From: Chromatiales bacterium
Lineage (GTDB): Bacteria > Pseudomonadota > Gammaproteobacteria > JAGRCI01
Assembly (NCBI GenBank): GCA_020445565.1
Contig: JAGRGI010000089.1
Coordinates: 1 to 37,101, forward strand
Direction of reading: 5' to 3'
Length of the DNA stretch: 37,101 nt
Positions 1-7,699 of the stretch are shown in pieces; position 1 is the first letter of the stretch; each line of letters begins with the position of its first letter. The notes under the pieces are model-generated. The model did not search any database, had not been told where the DNA came from, and saw only the letters and a program-made list of their open reading frames with translations. The position numbers were made by a program, and so were the translations under genes.

Positions 1-1
1 C

Positions 2-448
2 AAGGCGGTGGCCTTCAAGGAGGCCATGGACCCGTCCTTCAAAACCTACCAGGGTCAGGTGATGAAAAACGCCAAGGCGATGGCCGCGGTATTCATGGAC
101 CGCGGCTACGACGTGGTATCCAAGGGTACCGACAACCATTTGTTCCTGGTCAGCTTCATCGCTGCGGGCCTCACCGGCAAGGACGTGGATGCCTGGCTGG
201 GTGCCTCCAACATCACCGTCAACAAAAATGCCGTGCCCAAGGACCCGCAGTCGCCCTTCGTGACTTCGGGTATCCGTGTCGGCACCCCGGCCATCACCAC
301 GCGGGGATTCGGCGAAGACGAGAGCCGTGCCCTGGCGGGCTGGATGTGCGATGTGATCGATTCCCGCGGCGATCAGGCCACCATCGATCGGGTAAAGTCC
401 CAGGTGTTGGACATCTGCGGCCGCTTTCCGGTGTACGGCCGAGATTAG
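2..448 (+). CDS. glyA: Serine hydroxymethyltransferase, C-terminal part (5' end outside window)
   Basis: Cytosolic PLP enzyme that interconverts serine and glycine with transfer of a one-carbon unit to tetrahydrofolate. Only the last ~148 residues are present; the reading frame is open to the window edge, so the true start and the PLP-binding lysine lie upstream. The visible part is the C-terminal small domain of the family: the segment [12 protein letters not shown] followed by [15 protein letters not shown] is a highly conserved GlyA signature. It ends 23 bp before nrdR on the same strand, an arrangement common in Gammaproteobacteria. Identification is secure; completeness cannot be judged. 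Confidence 0.96.
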   Translation, partial: KAVAFKEAMDPSFKTYQGQVMKNAKAMAAVFMDRGYDVVSKGTDNHLFLVSFIAAGLTGKDVDAWLGASNITVNKNAVPKDPQSPFVTSGIRVGTPAITTRGFGEDESRALAGWMCDVIDSRGDQATIDRVKSQVLDICGRFPVYGRD

Positions 449-471
449 CTTCTGCGGCGTGGTAAGCCCCT

Positions 472-975
472 ATGCGTTGTCCGTTCTGTGGCGCTCAAGA
501 CACCAAAGTGGTGGATTCGCGTCTTGCCAATGAAGGTGATCAGGTTCGACGTCGGCGTCGCTGCACCGAGTGCGGCGAGCGCTTCACCACCTTCGAGGCC
601 GCCGAACTCAGCCTGCCGCGGGTGATCAAGTCCGACGGCACACGGGTGCCCTTTGACGAGACCAAGCTGCGTGGCGGCATGTCGCGGGCACTGGAGAAGC
701 GCAAGGTGACCGCGGGCGCCATCGAGGCGGCGGTGAACCGGATTCGTCGTTCCCTGGTGGCCAAGGGACAGCGTGAGGTGCGCTCGCGGGAGATCGGCGA
801 ACTGGTGATGGACGAACTGCGACGTCTCGACCAAGTGGCCTATGTGCGCTTTGCTTCGGTGTACCGCAGTTTTCAGGACGTGGCGCAGTTTCGTGAAGAA
901 ATCGACCGCCTGGAGCGGGAGCCGACGCCGGAAGAACAGCGTCGGCAGTTACCGCTGCTGCCGGAGGACAGATGA
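472..975 (+). CDS. nrdR: Transcriptional repressor NrdR
   Basis: ATP/dATP-responsive repressor of ribonucleotide reductase genes. The 167-residue protein opens with the zinc ribbon (C3, C6, C31, C34, with a run of arginines between the pairs), followed by an ATP-cone domain from about residue 49 to 139 (starting [18 protein letters not shown]). It is slightly longer than the usual ~150 residues because of a charged Pro/Glu/Arg tail. The start places the CPFCG zinc motif at the very N-terminus, as in the family. The stop overlaps the ribD start (ATGA), so nrdR and ribD are probably translationally coupled. No NrdR box is evident nearby. Confidence 0.96.
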   Translation: MRCPFCGAQDTKVVDSRLANEGDQVRRRRRCTECGERFTTFEAAELSLPRVIKSDGTRVPFDETKLRGGMSRALEKRKVTAGAIEAAVNRIRRSLVAKGQREVRSREIGELVMDELRRLDQVAYVRFASVYRSFQDVAQFREEIDRLEREPTPEEQRRQLPLLPEDR

Positions 976-2093
976 ACCCCACGGCCGGCAACTGGAGTGC
1001 CGCGGATCACGCCCACATGGCCCGCGCCCTGCAACTGGCAGAACGCGGCCGTTACAGCACCCACCCCAATCCGCGTGTGGGTTGTGTGCTGGTGAACAAC
1101 GGCCAAACCGTTGGCGAAGGCTGGCACCGCCGTGCCGGTGAACCCCATGCCGAGGTCAACGCGCTACGCCAGGCCGGGGAGGCCGCCCGTGGCGCCACTG
1201 TCTACGTGACTCTGGAGCCCTGTTGCCACCATGGCCGCACGCCACCTTGCAGTCAGGCATTGGTCGATGCCGGCGTGGCACGGGTGGTGGCGGCCATGCG
1301 CGATCCCAATCCCCGCGTGGATGGCGGCGGCCTGGAACAGATTCGCTCCGCCGGCATCGTCGTGGAATCAGGTCTTTTGGAGATTCAGGCAAGGCGCCTG
1401 AATCGGGGGTTCATCAGCCGTATGGAGCGGGGTCGTCCCTACCTGCGGATCAAGTCCGCCGCCAGCCTGGATGGCCGGACCGCCATGGCCAGTGGTGAAA
1501 GCCAATGGGTTACGGGCGCCGATGCCCGTCGCGAGGTGCATCGAATGCGGGCGGAAAGCGCGGCGGTACTGACCGGCAGCGGTACCGTGCTGGCCGACGA
1601 TCCGTCCATGAACGTGCGGTTGCAACGCGCCGACCTGGCCGGTTTGGATGACGATCTGCCGATGCCCACCCCTGTGCGGGTAGTGCTCGATTCCCGCCTG
1701 CGAGTGCCTCCCGGCGCGCGTATGCTGGGTCTGCCGGGGCAAACCCTGATTTACAGCCGGCTGGCGGGAGAGCGGCCGGGTGCCGAGGTGACAGTGGTTG
1801 GCGCTGTCGACGGTGGCTTGGATCTGAGCGCGGTGCTGACCGATCTGGGTAAGCGTGAGATCAACGAGGTACTGGTGGAGGCCGGCCCGACCTTGGCGGG
1901 CGCCTTGCTGGCGGCGGGTCTGGCGGACGAGCTTGTGCTGTTTCTTGCGCCCCATCTCATGGGGGATGACGCCCGTGGGCTGTTTCATCTGCCCGGCATA
2001 GCGCGCATGGACCAGCGCGTGTCCTTGACGATTGACGACATCCGCTGCGTGGGCGCGGATTGGCGAATTACCGCGCTACCGGCGCGCACATAG
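972..2093 (+). CDS. ribD: Bifunctional riboflavin biosynthesis deaminase/reductase RibD
   Basis: Carries out steps 2 and 3 of the riboflavin pathway: deamination of the GTP-derived diaminopyrimidine, then NADPH-dependent reduction of its ribosyl side chain. The 373 residues have the family's usual two-domain length. The N-terminal zinc deaminase domain shows HAEVNAL and the [13 protein letters not shown] zinc motif; the C-terminal reductase domain begins near residue 155 ([17 protein letters not shown]) and contains the [15 protein letters not shown] stretch. It overlaps nrdR by 4 bp and precedes ribE by 11 bp, so it sits in one transcription unit. No anomaly seen. Confidence 0.96.
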   Translation: MNPTAGNWSAADHAHMARALQLAERGRYSTHPNPRVGCVLVNNGQTVGEGWHRRAGEPHAEVNALRQAGEAARGATVYVTLEPCCHHGRTPPCSQALVDAGVARVVAAMRDPNPRVDGGGLEQIRSAGIVVESGLLEIQARRLNRGFISRMERGRPYLRIKSAASLDGRTAMASGESQWVTGADARREVHRMRAESAAVLTGSGTVLADDPSMNVRLQRADLAGLDDDLPMPTPVRVVLDSRLRVPPGARMLGLPGQTLIYSRLAGERPGAEVTVVGAVDGGLDLSAVLTDLGKREINEVLVEAGPTLAGALLAAGLADELVLFLAPHLMGDDARGLFHLPGIARMDQRVSLTIDDIRCVGADWRITALPART

Positions 2094-2104
2094 AGCGGTA
2101 CGGC

Positions 2105-2767
2105 ATGTTCACCGGAATCATACAGGCGGTGGGAACCATCGCTGCCATGGAACCCCGTGGCGGCGATCTGCGCATGCGGGTCAGGACCGGCAAGCTGGAT
2201 CTCAGCGACGTGGCCCTGGGCGATAGCATCGCCACCAGCGGTGTTTGTCTGACCGTGGTGGACCTGCCCGGCGATGGCTATTGGGCCGATGTCTCCGGCG
2301 AGAGTCTGGCCCGCACCGGCCTGGGGCAGCTCAAACTGGGCAGCCGGGTCAATCTTGAACTGGCCCTGACACCCCAGACCCGCCTTGGCGGACATTTGGT
2401 GAGTGGCCATGTCGATGGTGTTGGCACGGTGCTGGAGCGTAGTGAGGATGCCCGCTCGATCCGTTTTCGTATTGAGGCACCGGCTGAACTGGCCAAGTAC
2501 ATCGCCGAAAAGGGTTCTATCTGCGTCGATGGCGTCAGCCTGACGGTCAACGCCGTCGAGGGTGCCCGTTTCGACCTTAACATCGTGCCTCACACCCTTA
2601 CCGAGACCACGCTGGACGAGTTTGCGCCCGGTCGCAAGGTCAATCTGGAGGTGGATGTGATTGCCCGCTATTTGGAACGCCTGCTGCTCGGCGAAAAGGC
2701 GGCACAACCGGGAAAGGGCGGTATCACCACCGCCTTTCTGGCCGAACACGGCTTTTTGAAATCGTAG
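2105..2767 (+). CDS. ribE: Riboflavin synthase alpha subunit
   Basis: Catalyses the last step of riboflavin synthesis, dismutation of two 6,7-dimethyl-8-ribityllumazine molecules. The start at 2105 gives MFTGIIQAVG, the canonical N-terminus; the frame is open further upstream into ribD but that extension has no family counterpart. The 220 residues contain two lumazine-binding repeats; the second carries HLVSGHVDGVG and GVSLTVN signatures. The symbol follows ribE usage (the E. coli gene is called ribC). It lies 11 bp after ribD and 17 bp before ribBX, in the same operon. Confidence 0.95.
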   Translation: MFTGIIQAVGTIAAMEPRGGDLRMRVRTGKLDLSDVALGDSIATSGVCLTVVDLPGDGYWADVSGESLARTGLGQLKLGSRVNLELALTPQTRLGGHLVSGHVDGVGTVLERSEDARSIRFRIEAPAELAKYIAEKGSICVDGVSLTVNAVEGARFDLNIVPHTLTETTLDEFAPGRKVNLEVDVIARYLERLLLGEKAAQPGKGGITTAFLAEHGFLKS

Positions 2768-2784
2768 GCAAAGAGGCCGGCGCA

Positions 2785-3900
2785 ATGGCATTCAACACCA
2801 CTGAAGAGATCATCAACGATATCCGTCAAGGCAAGATGGTCATCATCGTGGATGACGAAGACCGGGAGAACGAAGGCGATCTCCTCATGGCCGCATCGGC
2901 CGTGCGTGCCGAGGACATCAATTTCATGGCCCGCTATGGCCGCGGGCTGATCTGCCTGACCCTTACCGAAGAGCGTTGCCGTCAGTTGCGCCTGCCGCTG
3001 ATGGTCAATAACAACGAGACGCCCCACGGCACCAACTTCACCATCACCATCGAGGCAGCCGAGGGCGTGACCACCGGCATTTCCGCTGCCGACCGAGCCC
3101 AGACCGTGCGTGCCGCCGTGGCGCCGGGTGCCAGACCCGAGGATCTGGTGCAGCCGGGGCATATTTTTCCGCTGATGGCGCGTCCCGGAGGCGTCCTCAC
3201 CCGTGCCGGGCACACCGAGGCCGGTTGTGATTTCGCCCGCATGGCCGGCTTGGAGGCGGCGGCGGTGATCGTGGAGATACTCAACGATGACGGCAGCATG
3301 GCCCGGCGCCCGGATCTGGAACGTTTTGCCGAGGAACACGGCCTGAAGATCGGCACCATCGCCGACCTGATCCATTACCGCATCCAAAACGAAAAGACGG
3401 TCGAACGCATCAGCGAATGTCGTTTGCCCACGGCCTACGGCGATTTCCGTCTGCACGCCTTCCAGGACTCCACGGACAATGCCCTGCACCTGGCTCTGAC
3501 CATGGGCGACATCCGCGACGGCACACCGGTGCTCACCCGCGTGCATGTGGAGAAGACCCTCTGCGATCTGTTCGGGTCCATCCGGGCGGACTGCGGCTGG
3601 CCCTTGCAAAAAGCCCTGGAGAAGGTCTCCGAGGAGGGGCGCGGCGTGGTGGTGGTGCTCCGCCAGCAGGAGGAGGCCAGCGAGCTGGTGCGCCTGATTC
3701 GCGACTACCAGATGCAGGATTCCGGCGCGCCCGTGCCTGCCGATGCCGGTTGGGATCTGCGCACCTATGGTATCGGGGCGCAAATCCTCAGTGACCTGGG
3801 AGTGCACAAGATGCGTGTGTTGAGTGCGCCCAAAAAGGTACACGGCCTGTCCGGTTTCGATCTGGAAGTGGTCGAATATGTATCGCCGGAAATCGACTGA
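2785..3900 (+). CDS. ribB: 3,4-dihydroxy-2-butanone 4-phosphate synthase with degenerate GTP cyclohydrolase II domain (RibBX type)
   Basis: Residues 1-200 are an intact DHBP synthase, which makes the four-carbon precursor of riboflavin from ribulose 5-phosphate: [10 protein letters not shown] at 23-32, TNFTITIEA at 83-91 and [14 protein letters not shown] at 143-156. Residues ~205-371 align with GTP cyclohydrolase II (RibA), but the catalytic features are lost. In the zinc motif region at 254-271 two of the three cysteine ligands are replaced (K257 and A268; only C270 remains), and the RQEGR nucleotide-binding stretch has become RQQEEA at 293-298. It is therefore likely a RibB with an inactive RibA-like tail, as described for proteobacterial RibBX proteins. 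A separate active ribA would be needed elsewhere in the genome. Confidence 0.92.
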   Translation: MAFNTTEEIINDIRQGKMVIIVDDEDRENEGDLLMAASAVRAEDINFMARYGRGLICLTLTEERCRQLRLPLMVNNNETPHGTNFTITIEAAEGVTTGISAADRAQTVRAAVAPGARPEDLVQPGHIFPLMARPGGVLTRAGHTEAGCDFARMAGLEAAAVIVEILNDDGSMARRPDLERFAEEHGLKIGTIADLIHYRIQNEKTVERISECRLPTAYGDFRLHAFQDSTDNALHLALTMGDIRDGTPVLTRVHVEKTLCDLFGSIRADCGWPLQKALEKVSEEGRGVVVVLRQQEEASELVRLIRDYQMQDSGAPVPADAGWDLRTYGIGAQILSDLGVHKMRVLSAPKKVHGLSGFDLEVVEYVSPEID

Positions 3901-3928
3901 ATTCATTTTGAGCCGAGGAAATTCGACC

Positions 3929-4405
3929 ATGACGATCCAAACGACCGAAGGCGATTTGCTGGTCAAGAACGCCCGTTTTTGTCTGGTGGTGGCCCGTTTC
4001 AACAGCTTCATTGTGGAGAGTCTGCTGGACGGCGCCGTGGACACACTCAAGCGCCACGGTGCCACCGACGACGATCTGCACATCGTACGTGTGCCCGGCG
4101 CGGTGGAGATCCCGCTGGCGGTGCAACGGGTCGCCGCCAGCGGCAACTATGACGCCATTATCGCCCTTGGCGCGGTGATCCGGGGTGGCACGCCGCATTT
4201 CGACTACGTGGCGGGTGAATGCGCAAAGGGCCTGGCCAGTGTTTCCATGAAATACGATCTGCCGGTTTCCTTTGGCGTGCTCACCGTCGACAGTATTGAG
4301 CAGGCCATCGAGCGTGCCGGTACCAAGGCGGGCAACAAGGGGGGCGAGGCCGCTCTGTCCGCCATTGAGATGGTCAATGTGCTTCGGAACGTTGCCACCG
4401 CCTGA
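3929..4405 (+). CDS. ribH: 6,7-dimethyl-8-ribityllumazine synthase
   Basis: Condenses the RibB product with the RibD-pathway pyrimidine to form lumazine, the substrate of RibE; the enzyme normally forms large icosahedral or pentameric assemblies. Start chosen at 3929: a GAGGAA ribosome site lies ~9 nt upstream, and the earlier open frame runs back into ribB without family similarity. The 158 residues show [13 protein letters not shown], the phosphate-binding [10 protein letters not shown], and [11 protein letters not shown] with the catalytic histidine. It follows ribBX by 28 bp and precedes nusB by 84 bp, the classical ribH-nusB order. Confidence 0.95.
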   Translation: MTIQTTEGDLLVKNARFCLVVARFNSFIVESLLDGAVDTLKRHGATDDDLHIVRVPGAVEIPLAVQRVAASGNYDAIIALGAVIRGGTPHFDYVAGECAKGLASVSMKYDLPVSFGVLTVDSIEQAIERAGTKAGNKGGEAALSAIEMVNVLRNVATA

Positions 4406-4489
4406 GCTGCCGTACGTGGTTCACCCGCCCAATTTGAGTCCCACTCCCTCGGGAGAGGCCGCTCGCACGTTTCGAGGAATTCGTCCGCG

Positions 4490-5242
4490 ATGGGTATAAG
4501 CGCTCGTACCAGGGCCCGTCGCCTGACGGTTCAAGCCCTCTATCAATGGCAGATGGCCGGTCAGGCACTGGCGGATATCGAAGCCCAGTTCCTTGAGGAG
4601 CAAGATCTGCGGAACACCGAAGTCGGTTATTTTCAGGAACTGCTCCACGAAATACCCCGTAATCTGGCGGAGATGGACGATTATCTGCGCCCCTGCCTGG
4701 ATCGCGCCCTGGAATCGGTGGACCCGGTGGAACTGGCGGTATTGCGCCTGGGGGTCTTCGAGCTGCGCTATCGCCATGAAATCCCCTACAAGGTGGTGAT
4801 CAACGAGGCGGTGGAGCTGGCCAAGCGTTATGGCGCCGCCGATGGTCATGCCTTCGTCAATGGCATTTTGGACCGCCTGGCCCCGCAATTGCGCAGTGTG
4901 GAAACCGGCGACCGGCCTGCACCGGCTCCGGTCAAACCCAAGGTGGCGCCGACGGTGGTCAAAGCCAAGCCGACGGTGAAGATCACCCACAAACCGAAGG
5001 CAGAACCCGTGGCCGAAAAGCCTTCGTCCGATCTCTATAAAGGCCCGGGCCGCGATGGCGACAGTCAGGGGGAAAAATCCCCATGGTCCAGCCGGCCGCG
5101 GAGAGAACGCGAAGTCAGGGCTGACGAGGGTGCCGGACCCTGGCCGAAACGCCCCAGGGACGACGCGGGGCCGGAAACCCCGAAAGAAAAACCGGGCATC
5201 TGGCCCAGTGCCCCTCCCGGTGATCCTAAGCAGCGTTCCTGA
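4490..5242 (+). CDS. nusB: Transcription antitermination protein NusB with long C-terminal extension
   Basis: NusB binds boxA RNA with NusE (ribosomal protein S10) in rRNA antitermination complexes. Residues 1-136 are a normal all-helical NusB, including the signature ELAKRYGAADGHAFVNGILDRLA at the C-terminal helix. The usual protein stops at about 140-160 residues, but here a further ~114 residues follow, rich in Pro, Lys, Arg, Glu and Gly with repeated Val-Lys-Pro type units. The extension looks disordered and carries no recognisable domain. A GAGGAA site lies 10 nt before the ATG. The gene ends 6 bp before thiL. The frame through the extension is open and its GC-rich codon usage is like the core, so it is probably translated. 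Confidence 0.93.
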   Translation: MGISARTRARRLTVQALYQWQMAGQALADIEAQFLEEQDLRNTEVGYFQELLHEIPRNLAEMDDYLRPCLDRALESVDPVELAVLRLGVFELRYRHEIPYKVVINEAVELAKRYGAADGHAFVNGILDRLAPQLRSVETGDRPAPAPVKPKVAPTVVKAKPTVKITHKPKAEPVAEKPSSDLYKGPGRDGDSQGEKSPWSSRPRREREVRADEGAGPWPKRPRDDAGPETPKEKPGIWPSAPPGDPKQRS

Positions 5243-5248
5243 TCGGCC

Positions 5249-6211
5249 GTGTCGGTCTCTGAGTTCCAACTCATTCAGCGCTATTTCAGCTCCTTGGGGC
5301 AGTCTCGGGGTGATGTCATCCTAGGCATCGGCGATGATTGTGCCTTGTTGCGTCCCCGCCCCGAGGAAGCCTTGGCCGTATCCATCGATACCCTGGTGGA
5401 AGGCGTCCACTTCAGCCCTGGCGACGATCCCGAATCCTTGGGCCACAAGGCCCTGGCGGTCAACCTCAGCGATCTTGCCGCCTGCGGTGCCGAACCGGCC
5501 TGGGCCACCTTGGCCATCGCCTTGCCGGGTGTGAATACGGAACGCCTGCAATGGCTGGCGGGATTCGCGAGCGGATTCGATGCCTTGGCCCGTCGCTATG
5601 GGGTCTCCCTGGTGGGCGGAGACACCACCCGTGGCGCATTGAGTATCACCGTGCAGGTTCACGGCTTTGTGCCCGATGCCCTGGCTTTGCGGCGGGACGG
5701 TGCTCGCGAGGGAGACGGTATCTACTTGAGCGGTATGGTGGGCGATGCGGCCCTCGCATTGCGACGCCGGCAGGGCGTGGACATAGGCGGTGGGGATTTC
5801 TCGGATCTGGAGGCCCGACTGCATCGACCGGAACCTCGTCTGGCGCTGGGGAGCCAATTGCGCGGCGTGGCCACAGCCGCCATCGATGTCTCCGATGGTC
5901 TGGCAGCGGATCTTGGACATATCCTGGAGCGCAGTGGCGTAGGGGCCACGCTGGATCTGTCCGCTCTACCGCTTTCGCCAATCGTTGCCGCCTTCGTTAC
6001 CCGCCATGACGACTGGGCCTTGCCCCTGAGTGGCGGTGATGACTACGAACTCTGTTTCACCGCGTCGAACCAACATCGGGCACGCCTGGCACAACTGGGT
6101 TGCCACCGAATCGGCCGCGTGACGGCGGAGCCCGGCCTTCGCTGTTTGCGGCCGGATGGCGAAATCTTTGCGCCGCTGGTAAGCGGCTACGAGCATTTCC
6201 GCCATGACTGA
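5249..6211 (+). CDS. thiL: Thiamine-monophosphate kinase
   Basis: Phosphorylates thiamine monophosphate to thiamine diphosphate with ATP, the last step of cofactor formation. The 320-residue protein carries the family motifs in order: GIGDDCALL, SIDTLVEGVHF, GHKALAVNLSDLAACGAEPAW, GGDTTRG, DVSDGLAADLG and GGDDYELCFT; these acidic motifs bind magnesium and nucleotide. The GTG start 6 bp after nusB gives VSVSEFQLI, matching the usual EFxLI N-terminus. The stop overlaps the pgpA start by 8 bp. The nusB-thiL-pgpA order is common in proteobacteria. Confidence 0.95.
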   Translation: MSVSEFQLIQRYFSSLGQSRGDVILGIGDDCALLRPRPEEALAVSIDTLVEGVHFSPGDDPESLGHKALAVNLSDLAACGAEPAWATLAIALPGVNTERLQWLAGFASGFDALARRYGVSLVGGDTTRGALSITVQVHGFVPDALALRRDGAREGDGIYLSGMVGDAALALRRRQGVDIGGGDFSDLEARLHRPEPRLALGSQLRGVATAAIDVSDGLAADLGHILERSGVGATLDLSALPLSPIVAAFVTRHDDWALPLSGGDDYELCFTASNQHRARLAQLGCHRIGRVTAEPGLRCLRPDGEIFAPLVSGYEHFRHD

Positions 6212-6689
6212 CCCCATCGATACCCGCCGAATCCTGCGAGACCCCGTGCTGTTTGTGGCCTTCGGCTTCGGTTCCGGGCTTTCGCCGCGTGCGCCGGGCA
6301 CGGTAGGGACATTGGCCGCGATTCTTCCTTATTTGCTCCTCGAAAAACTGAGTCTGGTGCCCTACCTGTTGGTGGTCGCCCTGGCCTTTGTGCTGGGCGT
6401 CTGGCTGTGCCAGGAGGCATCGAACCGCCTGGGCGTGCATGACCACGGCGGCATCGTCTGGGATGAATTCGTCGGCCTGTGGATTGCGCTGATTGCCGCG
6501 CCTCCCGGCTGGTCCTGGCTGCTGCTGGGGTTCTTGTCGTTTCGGTTCTTCGACATCCTCAAGCCCTGGCCCATAGGCTGGTTGGACCGGCATGTTTCGG
6601 GCGGATTGGGCATTATGGTGGATGACGTGGCGGCGGGTATCGCCGCCCTGGCCGTGCTGCAAGGGGTCAGTCGTTTGATTGGCGGCTGA
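6204..6689 (+). CDS. pgpA: Phosphatidylglycerophosphatase A
   Basis: Inner-membrane phosphatase converting phosphatidylglycerol phosphate to phosphatidylglycerol. The 161 residues have the family signature GSGLSPRAPGTVGTLAA near the N-terminus and the acidic catalytic stretch VHDHGGIVWDEFVGLW, with four hydrophobic segments as expected. It overlaps thiL by 8 bp and is the last gene of the plus-strand housekeeping run. It converges on the META-domain lipoprotein gene with only 10 bp between the stops. Confidence 0.95.
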   Translation: MTDPIDTRRILRDPVLFVAFGFGSGLSPRAPGTVGTLAAILPYLLLEKLSLVPYLLVVALAFVLGVWLCQEASNRLGVHDHGGIVWDEFVGLWIALIAAPPGWSWLLLGFLSFRFFDILKPWPIGWLDRHVSGGLGIMVDDVAAGIAALAVLQGVSRLIGG

Positions 6690-6699
6690 GAGCGCCTGC

Positions 6700-7173
6700 T
6701 TACTCGCTTGCTGCGGGCTGGTCCTGCGCCTGAAAGCGCGCCAGGACGCGCCCTGCGTTCAGTAAGCTGAGTGCCGTGCCTTCAATTTCCACTGCTTCGG
6801 CTCCTTCCAGCGCCTCAAAGAACCGCCGCTCCTGCCCGCCGTCGTCAGGGCAGGCCATCTTGGTGGCAGCGATGGGGCCGAATTTTACGGTTTCACCGTC
6901 CACCGTCACCGGCCCGAACAGGCGGTTGCAGCCGCTGGAACCCTTGAAATCTCCGGTCCCCAGGATCAGATGCGGCTCCCGGCGCGGACCGGGTTTAATC
7001 TCTTTCGCACCGGCCAGTTCGACCAGCCGCCAATAGGTGCCGGTCAACGGCACCGCGTTGTCCGACGATTCGGCGACCTTGGGCACGGGCTCACTCCCGG
7101 ATGTCGGGTTGGTTTGAGATTCGCAGCCGGCCAACAGGGCGGCAAGACAGAGAAGGCAGGTAAGTACTTTCAT
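6700..7173 (-). CDS. META/HslJ-domain lipoprotein
   Basis: Predicted lipoprotein of 157 residues. The N-terminus has a short hydrophobic signal ending in the lipobox LLAGC (lipidated C17), then a Ser/Pro/Glu-rich linker. Residues ~45-150 resemble the META (HslJ) domain: LTGTYWRLVEL, then SGCNRLFGPVTVDGETVKFG and TKMAC, a conserved pattern in this family. HslJ-like proteins are linked to envelope stress and novobiocin resistance in E. coli; the biochemical role is unknown. It starts 10 bp downstream of the smpB stop on the same strand and may be cotranscribed. Confidence 0.85.
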   Translation of the reverse strand: MKVLTCLLCLAALLAGCESQTNPTSGSEPVPKVAESSDNAVPLTGTYWRLVELAGAKEIKPGPRREPHLILGTGDFKGSSGCNRLFGPVTVDGETVKFGPIAATKMACPDDGGQERRFFEALEGAEAVEIEGTALSLLNAGRVLARFQAQDQPAASE

Positions 7174-7183
7174 GTATCGCGAC

Positions 7184-7666
7184 TCAATGTGACCTCATCA
7201 AACGCTGTTTGTCCCGTTGCCAATCCCTTTCTTTGAGGCTGGCGCGCTTGTCGTGTTCCTTCTTGCCTTTGGCCAGCCCCATATCCAGCTTGGCCCGGCC
7301 CTTCTTCCAATAGAGCTTCAAGGGCACCAGGGTATACCCCTTGCGCTCCACCGCGCCAATAAGGCGCGAGAGTTCGTGCCGATGCAGCAGCAGCTTGCGG
7401 GTGCGGGTGGAGTCAGGCTGTACATGGGTGGAGGCGGACAACAGGGGTGTGATGTGGCAACCGAATAGAAATGCCTCGCCATCCTTAATGAGCACGTAGC
7501 TTTCCTTCAACTGCACCCGCTTCTCCCGCAGGCTCTTGACCTCCCAACCCTCCAAGGCCAGCCCGGCCTCGTAGTTGTCTTCAATGAAGTACTCGTGGCG
7601 CGCGGACTTGTTTACCGCGATGGTCGCGCTAGGGTCAGCCGATTTCTTGGATTTCGATTTTGCCAT
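7184..7666 (-). CDS. smpB: SsrA (tmRNA)-binding protein SmpB
   Basis: Binds tmRNA and delivers it to stalled ribosomes for trans-translation. Start placed at 7666 (MAKSKSKKS), the usual basic N-terminus; an in-frame start six codons upstream would add MPYNRA, which is not typical. The 160 residues contain [29 protein letters not shown] in two adjoining conserved blocks, the oligonucleotide-binding core, and a basic C-terminal tail ([15 protein letters not shown]) that enters the ribosome. The ssrA RNA gene, often close by, was not found in the flanking sequence. Confidence 0.95.
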   Translation of the reverse strand: MAKSKSKKSADPSATIAVNKSARHEYFIEDNYEAGLALEGWEVKSLREKRVQLKESYVLIKDGEAFLFGCHITPLLSASTHVQPDSTRTRKLLLHRHELSRLIGAVERKGYTLVPLKLYWKKGRAKLDMGLAKGKKEHDKRASLKERDWQRDKQRLMRSH

Positions 7667-7699
7667 GGCACGATTGTAGGGCACGGGACGGGCTGGGGG

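Noticed and set aside
2768..2784. FMN riboswitch before ribB
   Set aside because: Only 17 bp separate ribE and ribB, which is far too short for the element, and no RFN signature is seen elsewhere in the riboflavin run.
2668..4146. 492-codon open frame on the minus strand opposite ribB/ribH
   Set aside because: It is antisense to two firmly identified riboflavin genes, has no recognisable domain, and long antisense frames are expected at this G+C content.
6690..7183. tmRNA gene near smpB
   Set aside because: No tRNA-Ala-like acceptor ends or tag-peptide frame were found; the space is taken by the META-domain lipoprotein gene.
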